A stretch of 64,000 bases of DNA, taken from Cognaticolwellia sediminilitoris. GTDB taxonomy: Bacteria > Pseudomonadota > Gammaproteobacteria > Enterobacterales > Alteromonadaceae. A program made the translations under genes and the position numbers. The stretch is taken from positions 218,867 through 282,866 of the forward strand of contig NBOG01000001.1 in the NCBI GenBank assembly GCA_002104535.1, in the 5' to 3' direction. The notes under the pieces are model-generated. The model made no database searches, was not told the origin of the DNA, and worked only from the letters and a program-made list of their open reading frames with translations. Below are positions 34,755 to 45,330 of this stretch, piece by piece; position 1 is the stretch's first letter, and every line of letters starts with the position of its first letter.

Positions 34755-35942
34755 ATGCAAAACGTAGCCGTTAAACTTTCAACACTCACTGCCTTTATTT
34801 TTTCATTCATCACCAATGTTTCAGCGCATGAAAACCAGGAAGTTGAAGCTAAAACCAGTGTAGATTTTAACTTTCGTTATGAAGCTGTTGATCAAAACAA
34901 TACAGCAAAAGATGCCTCAGCATTAACATTACGTAGCCGATTAAATTATACCAGTGCTAGCTATAATGGCTTCTCAGGCGTGTTAGAGTTTGAAGACTCT
35001 CGACAAATAGCCAATGTTAACGACTATAACGATACGGTTGGCAACGGTAGTCAATATTCTGTTATAGCCGATCCAGAAAGCACTGAATTAGATCAAGCTT
35101 TTGTAAAATACCAGCAAGGTAAAGTCACCGCGAAGATAGGTCGCCAAGTTATCACACTAGATAACCACCGCTATGTCGGGCATGTCGGCTGGCGTCAAGA
35201 TAGACAAACATTCGATGCTGCTACGATAAATTATGCTGCTTCAGACAAGATCAAAATCAACTATAGCTACATCACCAAACGTAATCGTATTTTTGCACAA
35301 GCAAAAGACCTTCATTCAAAAGATCATTTACTTAATATCGCCTATAAAACGCCATACGGGCAACTAACTGCTTACAGCTATTTATTAGAGGTAAATGAAG
35401 GAACGTCGAACGGTTTAGACACCTTTGGTGTCAGTTTTTCCGGCAAAAAAAACCTGTTTTTATACTCTGCTGAATTTGCTACTCAAACCGCTGATACCGC
35501 GGTATCAGACTATTCAACAAGTTACATCGCTATTGAAGGCGGCTATAAGTTTGATGCCGTAACCCTAAAATTAGGTGCAGAAATACTGGCGAGTGACGAT
35601 GCAATGTACGGTTTCTCTACTCCGCTGGCGACACTACATAAATTCAATGGTTGGACAGATCAGTTTTTAACTACGCCAAAAGAAGGCTTGGTCGATCTAT
35701 ATGCTTCAATTTCAGGCCAAGCTTTTGGCGGTGGTTGGACAGTTGTCTTGCATGATTTTTCAGCTGACGAAGCAAGCGATACCGTTGACGATTTAGGCTC
35801 TGAAATAAACGCAGTTTTTACCAAGAAATTTTATAAAAATTATAGCGCAGGCATAAAGTACGCAGCTTACTCAGCGGGTGATTCAGCCTCAGGAAAAGTT
35901 GACACTGATAAAGTTTGGCTTTGGGTTGGCGCTAAATTTTAA
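34755..35942 (+). CDS. Outer-membrane porin in the nitrate operon (alginate-export-like barrel)
   Basis: A 395-aa secreted barrel protein; signal peptide ends near NVSAHEN. The strand pattern and motifs such as SVDFNFRYEAVDQ, GRQVITLDNHRYVGHVGWRQDRQTFDA and a terminal VWLWVGAKF resemble the alginate-export/AlgE-like porin fold. It lies 43 bp after nrtD and 98 bp before nirB, on the same strand, so it probably serves nitrate entry across the outer membrane. That substrate is inferred only from position. Confidence 0.85.
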   Translation: MQNVAVKLSTLTAFIFSFITNVSAHENQEVEAKTSVDFNFRYEAVDQNNTAKDASALTLRSRLNYTSASYNGFSGVLEFEDSRQIANVNDYNDTVGNGSQYSVIADPESTELDQAFVKYQQGKVTAKIGRQVITLDNHRYVGHVGWRQDRQTFDAATINYAASDKIKINYSYITKRNRIFAQAKDLHSKDHLLNIAYKTPYGQLTAYSYLLEVNEGTSNGLDTFGVSFSGKKNLFLYSAEFATQTADTAVSDYSTSYIAIEGGYKFDAVTLKLGAEILASDDAMYGFSTPLATLHKFNGWTDQFLTTPKEGLVDLYASISGQAFGGGWTVVLHDFSADEASDTVDDLGSEINAVFTKKFYKNYSAGIKYAAYSAGDSASGKVDTDKVWLWVGAKF

Positions 35943-36040
35943 GTTAATTAAGAACATCTTATAACAGTAACTCATCAATAGATAAGTTGAGAGTTATCAA
36001 ACGTTATAAAACAATATCACTATTGAAGCAGGTAAATAAA

Positions 36041-38623
36041 ATGAGCTCAAGTCTTGAAAACATCATCAAAAAACAAAAAGTGGTCGTTGTCGGTAACGGC
36101 ATGGTTGGTCACCATTTTGTTGAGCAATTAGCGCAATTGAGCGCAGCAAACCAAGCCATTGAGATAACAGTTTTGTCCGCTGAATCTCGCCTAGCTTATG
36201 ATCGCGTTCATCTCTCTGAATACTTCAGTGGTAAAACGGCTGAAGACTTAGCGATGACCGATGAGAAAACCTACCAAGATTGGAATGTGAGCTTCCAAAC
36301 TAATGCTAAAGTAGTTGATATTGATCGAGTAGAAAAAAATGTAGTGACAGAAAGTGGCCAAGTTTTCGCTTATGACAAACTAATTCTAGCGACTGGATCT
36401 TATCCATTTGTTCCGCCTATTCCAGGTAAAGATCGTGACCATTGTTTAGTTTATCGCACCATAGATGACTTAGACGATATTCAAGCGAGTGCCAATGTCA
36501 GTAAAGTCGGTGTTGTTATTGGTGGTGGCTTACTCGGACTTGAAGCAGCCAACGCCCTAACCGCCTTAGGCTTAAAAACTCATGTGGTTGAATTTGCTCC
36601 GCAATTAATGGGTGTTCAAATTGATGCTGGTGGTGGTCGATTATTAAAAGAAAAAATTGAAGCGCTTGGTGTACAAGTCCATACATCAAAAGCCACTAGT
36701 GTCATTGAAGACGGCGAAACGTGTCGATATAAACTTTGCTTTAGTGATAACACCGTACTAGAAACCGACCTTATTTTATTCTCCGCGGGCATTCGACCTT
36801 ATGACAATTTAGCGAAATCTTTCGACCTAGAACTAGGTGAAAGAGGCGGTATTGTTATTAATAATCAATGCCAAACTTCAGATGAAAATATTTATGCCAT
36901 TGGTGAATGTGCGCTTTGGAACAACTTTATATTTGGTTTAGTTGCGCCCGGTTACAGCATGGCTAAAGTGGCCGCAAAAGATATTATCGGTGAACAAGCG
37001 TCGTTTACCGGTGCCGATATGAGTACCAAATTGAAATTAATGGGTGTTGAGGTCGGCTCGATTGGTGATGCTCATGCCAAAACAGCTGGTTCACTAACCT
37101 ATACCTATGAAAATCAGCCTGAAGGCGTTTACAAAAAAATTGTTGTCTCGAGTGACAAAACTAAAATGCTGGGGGCGGTATTAATTGGTGATACCAGTGA
37201 ATATGACTCGCTATTACAATACATGCTTAATGCCATAGATTTACCTGAATCACCTGAAACACTGATACTGCCATCTTCTGGTGAAAAGCCATCTCTAGGT
37301 GCTGACGCATTGCCTGCCACCGCGATGATTTGTTCGTGTCATAACGTAACTAAAGACGACATTATTAGTTCAATTGACCAAGGCGCTTGCACAATCAACG
37401 ATGTTAAAACGTGTACTAAGGCAAGTACCGGTTGTGGCGGTTGTGCCGCTTTATTGAAAAATGTTGCTGATACAGAATTTGCTAGCCGCGGTGTAGAAGT
37501 TAAGAAAGACATTTGTGAGCATTTTGCTTATTCACGCCGAGAACTTTTTGACATTGTCAGCGTAGAAAAAATTAAAACTTTTGACGAGCTGCTAGCCTCA
37601 CACGGTAAAGGCCATGGCTGTGAAGTATGTAAACCAGTTACGGGCTCTATATTGGCCTCAGTGTGGAATGACTATATTCTGAAAAAAGCTCATTTGTCAC
37701 TGCAAGACACTAACGATACCTACTTAGGCAATATGCAAAAAGATGGCACTTACTCGGTCGTACCACGCGTTGCAGGTGGCGAAATCACCCCTGATAAATT
37801 AATTGTTTTAGGGCAAGTCGCGAAAAAATATAATCTGTATACCAAAATAACCGGTGGCCAACGTGTTGACCTATTTGGTGCCCGTGTTGAAGAATTGCCG
37901 CCTATTTGGCAAGAGCTTATCGATGCAGGCTTTGAAACTGGTCATGCTTACGGTAAATCACTTCGTACGGTTAAGTCTTGTGTTGGCTCAACGTGGTGTC
38001 GATTTGGCGTTCAAGACTCGGTAGGCATGGCGATTTCCTTAGAAAATCGCTACAAAGGCTTACGAGCCCCTCATAAAATTAAATTTGGCGTCTCCGGTTG
38101 TACTCGTGAATGTGCCGAGGCCCAAAGTAAAGACATAGGTATTATCGCCACAGACAAAGGCTGGAACTTATATATTTGTGGTAATGGCGGCATGAAGCCT
38201 CGCCATGGTGACCTTTTTGCCATCGATCTAGATGATGAAACCTTAGTTAAATATATTGACTGCATTTTGATGTTTTATGTCCGCACTGGCGACCGTCTAC
38301 AAAGAACATCGGTATGGATGGACAACATGGAAGGTGGTTTAGACTATTTACAACAAGTGATTATAGAAGACAGCCTTAACCTGACTGATCACCTTGAACA
38401 ACAAATGGCTGCCATTGTTGATACTTATCAATGTGAATGGAAAACCACCTTGAGCGATCCAGAAGCACTGAAACGGTTTAAACCTTTTGTAAACTCGTCA
38501 AAGCCAGACAGCAATATCATTTTTGTACAAGAGCGTGAGCAAATTCGCCCTGCAACCAAAGATGAAAAAGCTACAAAAGTATTATTAGACACCAAAATTT
38601 CACAAATTGCCGAAGAAGCGTAA
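36041..38623 (+). CDS. nirB: NAD(P)H-dependent assimilatory nitrite reductase, large subunit
   Basis: An 860-aa flavoprotein that with NirD reduces nitrite to ammonium. Start at ATG 36041 (MSSSLENII), favoured over a longer frame. Order: FAD site (VVVVGNGMVGHHF, 14-26), NAD site (VGVVIGGGLLGLEAA), a BFD-like [2Fe-2S] region (CSCHNVTKDD, CGGC), then the siroheme/[4Fe-4S] half (SCVGSTWCRFG and VSGCTRECAEAQSKD) that holds the four cluster cysteines. All key cysteines are present. nirD follows by 10 bp. Confidence 0.96.
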   Translation: MSSSLENIIKKQKVVVVGNGMVGHHFVEQLAQLSAANQAIEITVLSAESRLAYDRVHLSEYFSGKTAEDLAMTDEKTYQDWNVSFQTNAKVVDIDRVEKNVVTESGQVFAYDKLILATGSYPFVPPIPGKDRDHCLVYRTIDDLDDIQASANVSKVGVVIGGGLLGLEAANALTALGLKTHVVEFAPQLMGVQIDAGGGRLLKEKIEALGVQVHTSKATSVIEDGETCRYKLCFSDNTVLETDLILFSAGIRPYDNLAKSFDLELGERGGIVINNQCQTSDENIYAIGECALWNNFIFGLVAPGYSMAKVAAKDIIGEQASFTGADMSTKLKLMGVEVGSIGDAHAKTAGSLTYTYENQPEGVYKKIVVSSDKTKMLGAVLIGDTSEYDSLLQYMLNAIDLPESPETLILPSSGEKPSLGADALPATAMICSCHNVTKDDIISSIDQGACTINDVKTCTKASTGCGGCAALLKNVADTEFASRGVEVKKDICEHFAYSRRELFDIVSVEKIKTFDELLASHGKGHGCEVCKPVTGSILASVWNDYILKKAHLSLQDTNDTYLGNMQKDGTYSVVPRVAGGEITPDKLIVLGQVAKKYNLYTKITGGQRVDLFGARVEELPPIWQELIDAGFETGHAYGKSLRTVKSCVGSTWCRFGVQDSVGMAISLENRYKGLRAPHKIKFGVSGCTRECAEAQSKDIGIIATDKGWNLYICGNGGMKPRHGDLFAIDLDDETLVKYIDCILMFYVRTGDRLQRTSVWMDNMEGGLDYLQQVIIEDSLNLTDHLEQQMAAIVDTYQCEWKTTLSDPEALKRFKPFVNSSKPDSNIIFVQEREQIRPATKDEKATKVLLDTKISQIAEEA

Positions 38624-38633
38624 GGAGAACATC

Positions 38634-39029
38634 ATGTCAAATTCAAGCATAGCTGAAACTCATGTTTCTGAAACAATTATGGCTAATCCAACTAAACATT
38701 GGTTAACCATTTGTAAGACTAGTGATCTAGTTAAAGATTCAGGTATTTGTGCATTAATCGAGCAAGGGCTCGAAGAGAAGCAAGTCGCTATTTTTCATTT
38801 ACCCAATACCGAAAAAAAAATCTATGCCGTCGACAATTATGATCCTATTGGCGAAGCCAATGTACTTTATCGCGGCATAGTCGGCAGCATAGGAGACAAC
38901 ATCGTTGTTTCTTCGCCATTGTATAAACAGCATTACTGCTTAACCACGGGTAAATGCTTACAAGCTGAGAAAAGTATTGATGTTTTCCCTGCTCGTATTA
39001 TTGATGAGCAAGTGCAGCTTTTTGTCTAG
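38634..39029 (+). CDS. nirD: Assimilatory nitrite reductase, small subunit
   Basis: A 131-aa Rieske-fold protein. ATG 38634 has AAGGAG 7 nt upstream and starts 10 bp after nirB. The family's Rieske cysteine/histidine ligands are naturally absent, as seen here (the loop reads DNYDPIGEANVLYRG; the second loop ends HYCLTTGKCLQ). It completes the NirBD reductase. Confidence 0.94.
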   Translation: MSNSSIAETHVSETIMANPTKHWLTICKTSDLVKDSGICALIEQGLEEKQVAIFHLPNTEKKIYAVDNYDPIGEANVLYRGIVGSIGDNIVVSSPLYKQHYCLTTGKCLQAEKSIDVFPARIIDEQVQLFV

Positions 39030-39127
39030 CTAAGCATCACAAGACAAAAGTAAGTAAATATAAGTAAAAGAGTAGCCCTGATAATCAGGTTTTCACTTCG
39101 AGCTATTTGTTGTTTAAGGGTAAATTT

Positions 39128-41833
39128 ATGAGTTGTTCTCAAGCGTCACATATTGTTCAATCAACTTGTGCGTACTGTGGTGTAGGTTGCGGTGTTGATA
39201 TCACTGTTGAAGCTGGCAAAGCCCAAGCTTTAGTCGGCACAACAGAGCACCCTGCTAACTTTGGACAACTGTGTGTTAAAGGCACCAACTTATTAGCCAC
39301 AACCGATTTAACCAACCGCTTACTTGAACCAAAAATAAAACAAAAAACCGTTGATTGGGCAACGGCAACCAAGCATGTTGCTGATAAGTTTTCAAAAATC
39401 ATCAAAGAGCATGGTCCTGATTCAGTCGCTTTTTATGTTTCGGGCCAATTGCTAACAGAAGATTATTACCTCGCGAATAAACTGATGAAAGGCTATATAG
39501 GCTCGGCCAACATTGATACAAACTCTCGTCTTTGTATGTCTTCTGCCGTTGCGGCTTATAAACGCAGTTTTGGTGAAGATGTTGTGCCCTGTAGCTATGA
39601 GGATCTAGACAGTACAGAGCTGCTATTAATAACCGGCTCTAACGCCGCTTGGACTCATCCAGTATTATTTCAACGCATTGAGCGGGCTAAAAAACGCAAC
39701 CCAAATATGAAAGTCGTGGTTATTGACCCACGTAAAACCGCAACCTGCCAAATCGCTGACCACTTTTTACCGCTAAAGCCAGGCACTGATGCGGCTTTTT
39801 TCAATGGTCTACTAAACTATTTAAATGATAATAATGCCCTGAATAAAGCCTATATTGAGCAATACACCCAAGATTTCGACCAAGCATATTTAGCGGCAAG
39901 TCACTGGTCATTAGCTAAAGTAGCAGCTTATTGCGAACTGGAACAAGCAACGGTTGAACGTGTTTATCAATTGTTTGCCCGCACTGAAAAAGTACTAACC
40001 TTCTATTCCATGGGTATCAATCAATCGAGTTCTGGTGTGGATAAGTGCCACAGCATTATTAACTGTCATTTAGCGACAGGAAAAATTGCCAAAGATGGTT
40101 GCGGGCCTTTTTCTATTACGGGTCAACCAAATGCTATGGGCGGTAGAGAAGTTGGTGGTCTGTCTAATCAATTAGCCTCTCACATGGATATTGAAAACCC
40201 AGCGCATCGTTCAACCGTTCAGCGTTTTTGGCAATCGCCAACTATAGCTGATAAAGCCGGTTATAAAGCCGTAGATCTTTTCGACGCCATAGATGTAGGT
40301 AAAATTAAAGCTGTTTGGATAATGGCGACCAACCCGATGGTAAGTTTGCCCGATCGTAAAAAAATAGCCCGTGCATTAAACAGGTGTGAGTTTGTTGTGG
40401 TCTCTGACTGTGCTGAAAACAATGATACTTTAGACTTTGCTGATGTAAAACTGCCGGCAACGCCCTGGTTAGAAAAAAACGGTACGGTTACTAACTCAGA
40501 ACGTCGTATTTCTCGTCAAACCAATGCAATAGCTCCTAATGGCCAAGCAAAACACGACTGGCAGATTATTGCAGATGTTGCCACAACGATGGGCTTTTCA
40601 GGCTTTGGCTATACAGACGTTAGTGACGTTTTTCGAGAGTTTGCACAGCTATCAGGCTTTGAAAACAATGGTGAACGTGTCTTTGATATTTCGGCATTTT
40701 CAACTATCACCAAAAAACAATATAACCGTTTAAAACCCGTACAATGGCCGGTTAACGACAACTACCCTGAAGGTAAAAAACGCGTTTATGAAGATGGAAA
40801 ATTTTCTACGCATTCAGGAAAAGCGATATTTTTTGCCATCACGCCGCAACAGCCAACACAAAAAACATCAACAACATTTCCTTTTAGATTAAACAGCGGT
40901 CGGTTAAGAGACCAATGGCATACCATGAGCAGAACGGGTAAAGCCGCGCAACTTAACGCTCATACCGATAAGTGTTATATCTATATAAACCCTGAAGATG
41001 CCGCACGATTAAACATAGTAGATAACGAAATAGTTAATGTTTCCTCATCTACTGGACGCGCCACCGTTCATGCCAAGTTGGATAAAAACCAACGTGCTAA
41101 TGAATGCTTTATGCCGATACATTGGAATGAACAATTTGCATCAAATGCTAATGTCAGTAACTTATATGCAAGTATTGCCGACCCTATTTCTGGACAACCT
41201 GAAATTAAACACGGCGCGATCGCGTTGAGTAAAACAGCATTTAAACAATTTGGACAACTGCACATTAGTGAATATTTTATTGTGCAAAGCCAAATAACTA
41301 ACGATTTTTGGACCAAATCAAGAACAAGTTATGGCATGAGTTTTCAATTCGCTAATACAGAATCAGAAATTGATATTTTACATTGGTGCCAACAAACTAG
41401 CCAAATATCAGGTGAATGGCTGCAATTTACCCAAGGCAATACTCATTACGTTATTTGCTTACAAGCTGGTAAATTAGTATTGCTCTGTTATATAGCTGCA
41501 ACCCAGCCATCAATCGAACAGGCATGGCTTGAACATGTTTTCAGTGAAACTATTATACCTGAGGATGATATTCACTCTTTATTATCCGGCACTGCCAATG
41601 ATATTTTTGCTAAAGGGAAGCAGATATGTAGTTGCTTCAATATCGGCGAAAAAGAAATTATTAGCGCCATAGATAATGGTTGCAGTTCAGTTGAGCAATT
41701 AGGCGACACTTTAAAATGTGGCACCAATTGTGGCTCCTGTAAATCAGAACTGGGTGTTTTAGTGGCTGATCACAAAGTTAATAACGCCGAAATAATAAGC
41801 AGCACTTTTATTGACGAACTTCAAAAATGTTAA
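39128..41833 (+). CDS. nasA: Assimilatory nitrate reductase catalytic subunit
   Basis: A 901-aa molybdoenzyme reducing nitrate to nitrite. Start at ATG 39128 (MSCSQASHIV), behind AAGGG. The N-terminal [4Fe-4S] is bound by C14, C17, C21 and C49 (STCAYCGVGC, GQLCVKG); the molybdenum ligand is Cys136 in NSRLCMSS. After the MGD-binding domains a BFD-like [2Fe-2S] module (CSCFNIGEKE, then CGTNCGSC) occupies the last ~70 residues, as in Klebsiella-type NasA. No NasC-like electron-transfer subunit is present here, so the donor is encoded elsewhere or is a ferredoxin/flavodoxin. Confidence 0.96.
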   Translation: MSCSQASHIVQSTCAYCGVGCGVDITVEAGKAQALVGTTEHPANFGQLCVKGTNLLATTDLTNRLLEPKIKQKTVDWATATKHVADKFSKIIKEHGPDSVAFYVSGQLLTEDYYLANKLMKGYIGSANIDTNSRLCMSSAVAAYKRSFGEDVVPCSYEDLDSTELLLITGSNAAWTHPVLFQRIERAKKRNPNMKVVVIDPRKTATCQIADHFLPLKPGTDAAFFNGLLNYLNDNNALNKAYIEQYTQDFDQAYLAASHWSLAKVAAYCELEQATVERVYQLFARTEKVLTFYSMGINQSSSGVDKCHSIINCHLATGKIAKDGCGPFSITGQPNAMGGREVGGLSNQLASHMDIENPAHRSTVQRFWQSPTIADKAGYKAVDLFDAIDVGKIKAVWIMATNPMVSLPDRKKIARALNRCEFVVVSDCAENNDTLDFADVKLPATPWLEKNGTVTNSERRISRQTNAIAPNGQAKHDWQIIADVATTMGFSGFGYTDVSDVFREFAQLSGFENNGERVFDISAFSTITKKQYNRLKPVQWPVNDNYPEGKKRVYEDGKFSTHSGKAIFFAITPQQPTQKTSTTFPFRLNSGRLRDQWHTMSRTGKAAQLNAHTDKCYIYINPEDAARLNIVDNEIVNVSSSTGRATVHAKLDKNQRANECFMPIHWNEQFASNANVSNLYASIADPISGQPEIKHGAIALSKTAFKQFGQLHISEYFIVQSQITNDFWTKSRTSYGMSFQFANTESEIDILHWCQQTSQISGEWLQFTQGNTHYVICLQAGKLVLLCYIAATQPSIEQAWLEHVFSETIIPEDDIHSLLSGTANDIFAKGKQICSCFNIGEKEIISAIDNGCSSVEQLGDTLKCGTNCGSCKSELGVLVADHKVNNAEIISSTFIDELQKC

Positions 41834-42194
41834 AGTTAGGTTTTCAAAATTGAAATTCATTGTAGAAAATCTAGTGTTCTAACGTTAGATTTTGAAAAAG
41901 TGGCTAAGCGTATTTTTCTGAACTACAAACTGTCTAGTGAAATCTGGGAAGTCCATAAAGCTTGAAGTTTGGTAAGAAAATAGGCATTTTTAAACATGTA
42001 CTCTTGATAAAACTCCCCGTCTGAAAAAGACAATAGGAAATTGTCAGGTTCGCCTAATATTAAAAGTTAATACTTATATGTAGTCTTTAGAAAGAAATGA
42101 TTTATTATAATATAGAGATTAATTTGCATGGGTATTGTTCAAATCAACCTTGACTAGCCCTTCATTTTTCCATCCATTGTTAAGAGGTTTGCCA
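41834..42194. other. Intergenic stretch after the nas operon
   Basis: No gene is supported. Two short, mutually exclusive hairpins occur at 42019-42031 (GTCT/AGAC) and 42029-42045 (GACAAT/ATTGTC), sharing three bases. A TATAAT-containing sequence at about 42106 could be the -10 of the next gene. No terminator for nasA is visible. Confidence 0.4.
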
Positions 42195-43028
42195 TTGAAA
42201 GATTTATTTTGTTTGACTCGTCATTACCTGATTTGCCTTATGCTCTTGGTCCCCTTAACGGCACAGGCTCATCAAATATCATTCTGGAACGGCAATAAAA
42301 CGCCCTCAAGACAACTTTACGAACAACAAGTACTGCAAGCTGCTCTCAGCGCTGCGGGGATGGAGACAAGTATTGATATCGATGAACGTAACCTATCAAT
42401 TAGTGAAGAAGCAAGCGTTTTTAGCAAGCAATTATTTGATGTTTTTGCCACTGTACAAGGCAACCCTAAACTCAATGCAGAAAACAAAATTTTAATAGCT
42501 AAACCCATAATGCAGGGCTTGCTTGGTCAACGATTATTGATCATTCGCAAAACAGATTCAGCACGTTTTGATGCAATAAAGCAGACCGAAGAAATGAAAA
42601 AAATGCGCTCAGGTATTCCTACTGGCTGGGCAGATGTTACTTTATTTAAAGCAAACCAATATAACACTGTTGAGCTAGGTGATTTTGAAACTATTTTTCA
42701 TTATTTAGTGAATAATGACTTCGACTATTTAGCTCTGGGAGCCAATGAAATTGAACAAGTATATCAACAAGCTGATTTGGAAAAGTTGGATTTAACTATA
42801 GCGCCAACATTAATGCTTCGTTATAATTTTCCTGTAGTTTTTTATGTAAACCCCAACAATCCTGAACTCGCGAAACGCCTAAATACAGGGCTAGAACTGA
42901 TCATTAAAAATGGCACCTTAAAGGCCATGTTTGATCAACACTTCGGTCATTTATATAGCCGCCTACATCTAGATGACAGAATAAGTTTTGAACTCCATAA
43001 TCCACTAATTAAAAGTAAAATCAATTAG
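42195..43028 (+). CDS. Periplasmic solute-binding-like protein (type II fold)
   Basis: TTG at 42195 is chosen as start: AAGAGG lies 8 nt upstream and it gives a clean signal peptide (LICLMLLVPLTAQA/HQ); an earlier TTG at 42135 would put 20 extra residues ahead. The mature ~255-residue protein has the two-lobe type II binding pattern with VVFYVNPNNPELAKRLNTGL and LIIKNGTLKAMFDQHFG at the end, as in family 3 binding proteins. No permease or sensor gene is next to it; ligand unknown. Such orphan proteins are numerous in Alteromonadales. Confidence 0.75.
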   Translation: MKDLFCLTRHYLICLMLLVPLTAQAHQISFWNGNKTPSRQLYEQQVLQAALSAAGMETSIDIDERNLSISEEASVFSKQLFDVFATVQGNPKLNAENKILIAKPIMQGLLGQRLLIIRKTDSARFDAIKQTEEMKKMRSGIPTGWADVTLFKANQYNTVELGDFETIFHYLVNNDFDYLALGANEIEQVYQQADLEKLDLTIAPTLMLRYNFPVVFYVNPNNPELAKRLNTGLELIIKNGTLKAMFDQHFGHLYSRLHLDDRISFELHNPLIKSKIN

Positions 43029-43550
43029 ATACTGGTTCGGTGTTAGCTCTATTTTAAGGAGCATTAAATTTATCAATGGTTTTGACCTTATCTTTCGATG
43101 TGCTACAAAAACATGAAATCATTACTGTTGTCAGTTTTTATAACCTCAAAGCTGACATGTAATTTATATCATTTTTAGGATTATACTTGACCGCAGTGTG
43201 GCAATATTTAGCGTTCTGGTACTAAATACCATCGACGGTTTTGAGCTTCCCTCCTACAAGAAGTATCGTATTTCGGTTGAACTTACGCTAAATATGCTCT
43301 TGGTTTCTCAAAAGCGTAACGTCACTAGGCTCTTTGTTGCCGCTTGTAATACAAAAGCTCATGTCCGCTTTAGCGAGGTTATTATCATGACTTTGAATAC
43401 TAAAAAACGAACCATCATTAATTAACATCTGATCAATAATGATTCAGTTTGAAAATAAAAGCTTGATAATTTATTGGGCTAACTAGTAAATTTATAACAA
43501 AACGAGTAACTTAAATTTACTTAAGCAAACCAAATCAATAGGGATTAATT
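43029..43550. other. Intergenic stretch without a recognised gene
   Basis: A 75-codon open frame at 43198-43425 has no ribosome site, recognisable domain or convincing composition. I see no repeat, terminator or RNA element in this stretch. Confidence 0.45.
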
Positions 43551-44885
43551 TTGCGCTATCTAACTTTAGTTTTACTCATTAATTTAATCAGTTTCTCTTT
43601 ACCCAGTAATGCCTCAAATTCAGCAGATTCAATTTTACCTATGCGCGATCGTGCTGAGTTCATCGATAACATAACTTCCCTACGTGTCGAGCAACTGTTA
43701 CCAAAGTTGATGAGTGAGCATAATATGGATATGTGGCTTATCATCAGTCGTGAGTACAATGAAGATCCGATTATTAAAACGCTTTTACCAGCTACGTGGC
43801 TATCAGCTCGTCGAACTACCATCCTTGTATTTGCTCGTACAAAAGATGGTAGCGTAGGTGCTTATGCGATTGCGCCATATAAAGTTGGCAGTGTTTTTGA
43901 AAAAGCTTGGGATAAAACAAAACAGCCAAATCAATGGTTAGCCTTGGTCGATTTAATTGCAAAATATAATCCCAATACCATTGCTATAAACCAATCAAAG
44001 CATTGGGCACATGCTGACGGCCTTGTCGCAACTGACAAAGAAAATCTTTTGGCTAATTTACCCAATAACTATAAATCAAAACTGGTTTCAGCTGAGCCGT
44101 TGGCCGTTGCGTGGTTAGAGCAGAGAATTCCTGAAGAAGTTGCTGTTTATAAAGATATTGTAAAAATAGCCCATGAAATAATAGCTGAAGCATTTTCTAG
44201 TAAAGTCATTACAGCACATAAAACGACTACTGATGATGTGGTTTGGTGGCTTAGAGAAAGAGTTAAAGCACTAAAACTGCAAACTTGGTTTCATCCCAGT
44301 GTGTCGATACAGCGTAGTGATGATGTAGCCTTTGATCATGAGTCCAGCTTTACTAATGGTTATGATAAACAAGTTATTTTACCAGGTGATTTATTACATG
44401 TTGACTTTGGTATCAGTTATTTACGCCTTAACACCGACACTCAGCAACATGCTTATGTTTTAAAAAAAGGTGAAGTACAAGCGCCGAGTTATCTGAAGCA
44501 TGCATTAAAACAAGGCAATGCATTACAGGATGTATTCACTGCAAATTTCAAAGTTGGTCACAGTGGTAATGAGGTTTTAAAAGCCTCAAGAGCACAAGCC
44601 ATTGCTATGGGGTTAAAACCAACCATTTATACTCACCCACTCGGTTACCATGGTCATGCTGCAGGCACAACACTGGGTATGTGGGATGCTCAACAAGGTG
44701 TTGTCGGCTCAGGCGATTATCCATTGCATTTAAATACCGCTTATTCCATCGAGCTTAACAATGCTATTTATATTGATGAGTGGAAAAAAGAAATTCGAAT
44801 TATGCTAGAAGAAGATGCACTATTTGATAGTACTGGCGTGTGGTATTTAAATGGCCGTCAAACTGAACTTTTACTTATTAAATAA
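43551..44885 (+). CDS. Secreted M24-family metallopeptidase-like protein
   Basis: A 444-aa protein starting at TTG 43551 behind GGGAT; the signal peptide ends near LPSNA. It has an N-terminal creatinase-like domain (MSEHNMDMWLIISREYNEDP) and the pita-bread M24 domain with metal ligands in LLHVDFGISY, a second Asp, His in HPLGYHGHAAG and Glu in YSIELNNAI and IRIMLEEDALF. That pattern suggests an active Xaa-Pro-peptidase type enzyme working in the periplasm. The exact substrate is not evident. It ends at its own terminator. Confidence 0.88.
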   Translation: MRYLTLVLLINLISFSLPSNASNSADSILPMRDRAEFIDNITSLRVEQLLPKLMSEHNMDMWLIISREYNEDPIIKTLLPATWLSARRTTILVFARTKDGSVGAYAIAPYKVGSVFEKAWDKTKQPNQWLALVDLIAKYNPNTIAINQSKHWAHADGLVATDKENLLANLPNNYKSKLVSAEPLAVAWLEQRIPEEVAVYKDIVKIAHEIIAEAFSSKVITAHKTTTDDVVWWLRERVKALKLQTWFHPSVSIQRSDDVAFDHESSFTNGYDKQVILPGDLLHVDFGISYLRLNTDTQQHAYVLKKGEVQAPSYLKHALKQGNALQDVFTANFKVGHSGNEVLKASRAQAIAMGLKPTIYTHPLGYHGHAAGTTLGMWDAQQGVVGSGDYPLHLNTAYSIELNNAIYIDEWKKEIRIMLEEDALFDSTGVWYLNGRQTELLLIK

Positions 44886-44912
44886 GGCATTTGTTTTCTA
44901 AACATGTAATGC

Positions 44913-44943
44913 AAAAAAGCTCTTAAAGTTAAGAGCTTTTGTA
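44913..44943 (+). terminator. Intrinsic terminator of the M24 peptidase gene
   Basis: AAAAGCTCTTAA and TTAAGAGCTTTT form a 12-bp stem with a 2-base AG turn (in practice a 4-nt or larger loop), about 30 bp past the stop codon. Confidence 0.82.
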
Positions 44944-45330
44944 CTTAAACAAACTTTTGTGACTATTGTTCAACACCTACAAGAGAGGACATTTCAAAAA
45001 GTTACCATTATCTATTTTATATTCAGAGCAAGTTTTCCTCACTTAACCCACTAATGTACCGCTTTACCCTTTCATAGCGTCAAATGTATCGCTTCAGCGG
45101 ATCTCAAGCGATATAGCGCTTTATTACTGTATGGTACTTTTAGCGACTGTTGAATTTTTATACGCCTGGAGCGTGAAAATACATCGATTCAACTTCGCTA
45201 TGAGTAATTAACAACTGTAAGCATGCTTTCAGTTCGCAATTAAAACCATAATTAAAAAATAACTCAATATGATATCAACTCAATTTTTTTACGTTAGTTG
45301 ACCATGTCTAATGGGTTTTAGGAAAAGCAA
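44944..45330. other. Intergenic stretch without a recognised gene
   Basis: No open frame, terminator or RNA gene is supported here. The stretch is rich in short GCG/CGC-containing inverted words between 45059 and 45200 but with no single clear structure. It should contain the promoter of the Ig-like lipoprotein gene. Confidence 0.4.

Noticed and set aside
43198..43425. 75-codon open frame in the gap before the M24 peptidase gene
   Set aside because: No ribosome site or recognisable features; codon use does not look selected.
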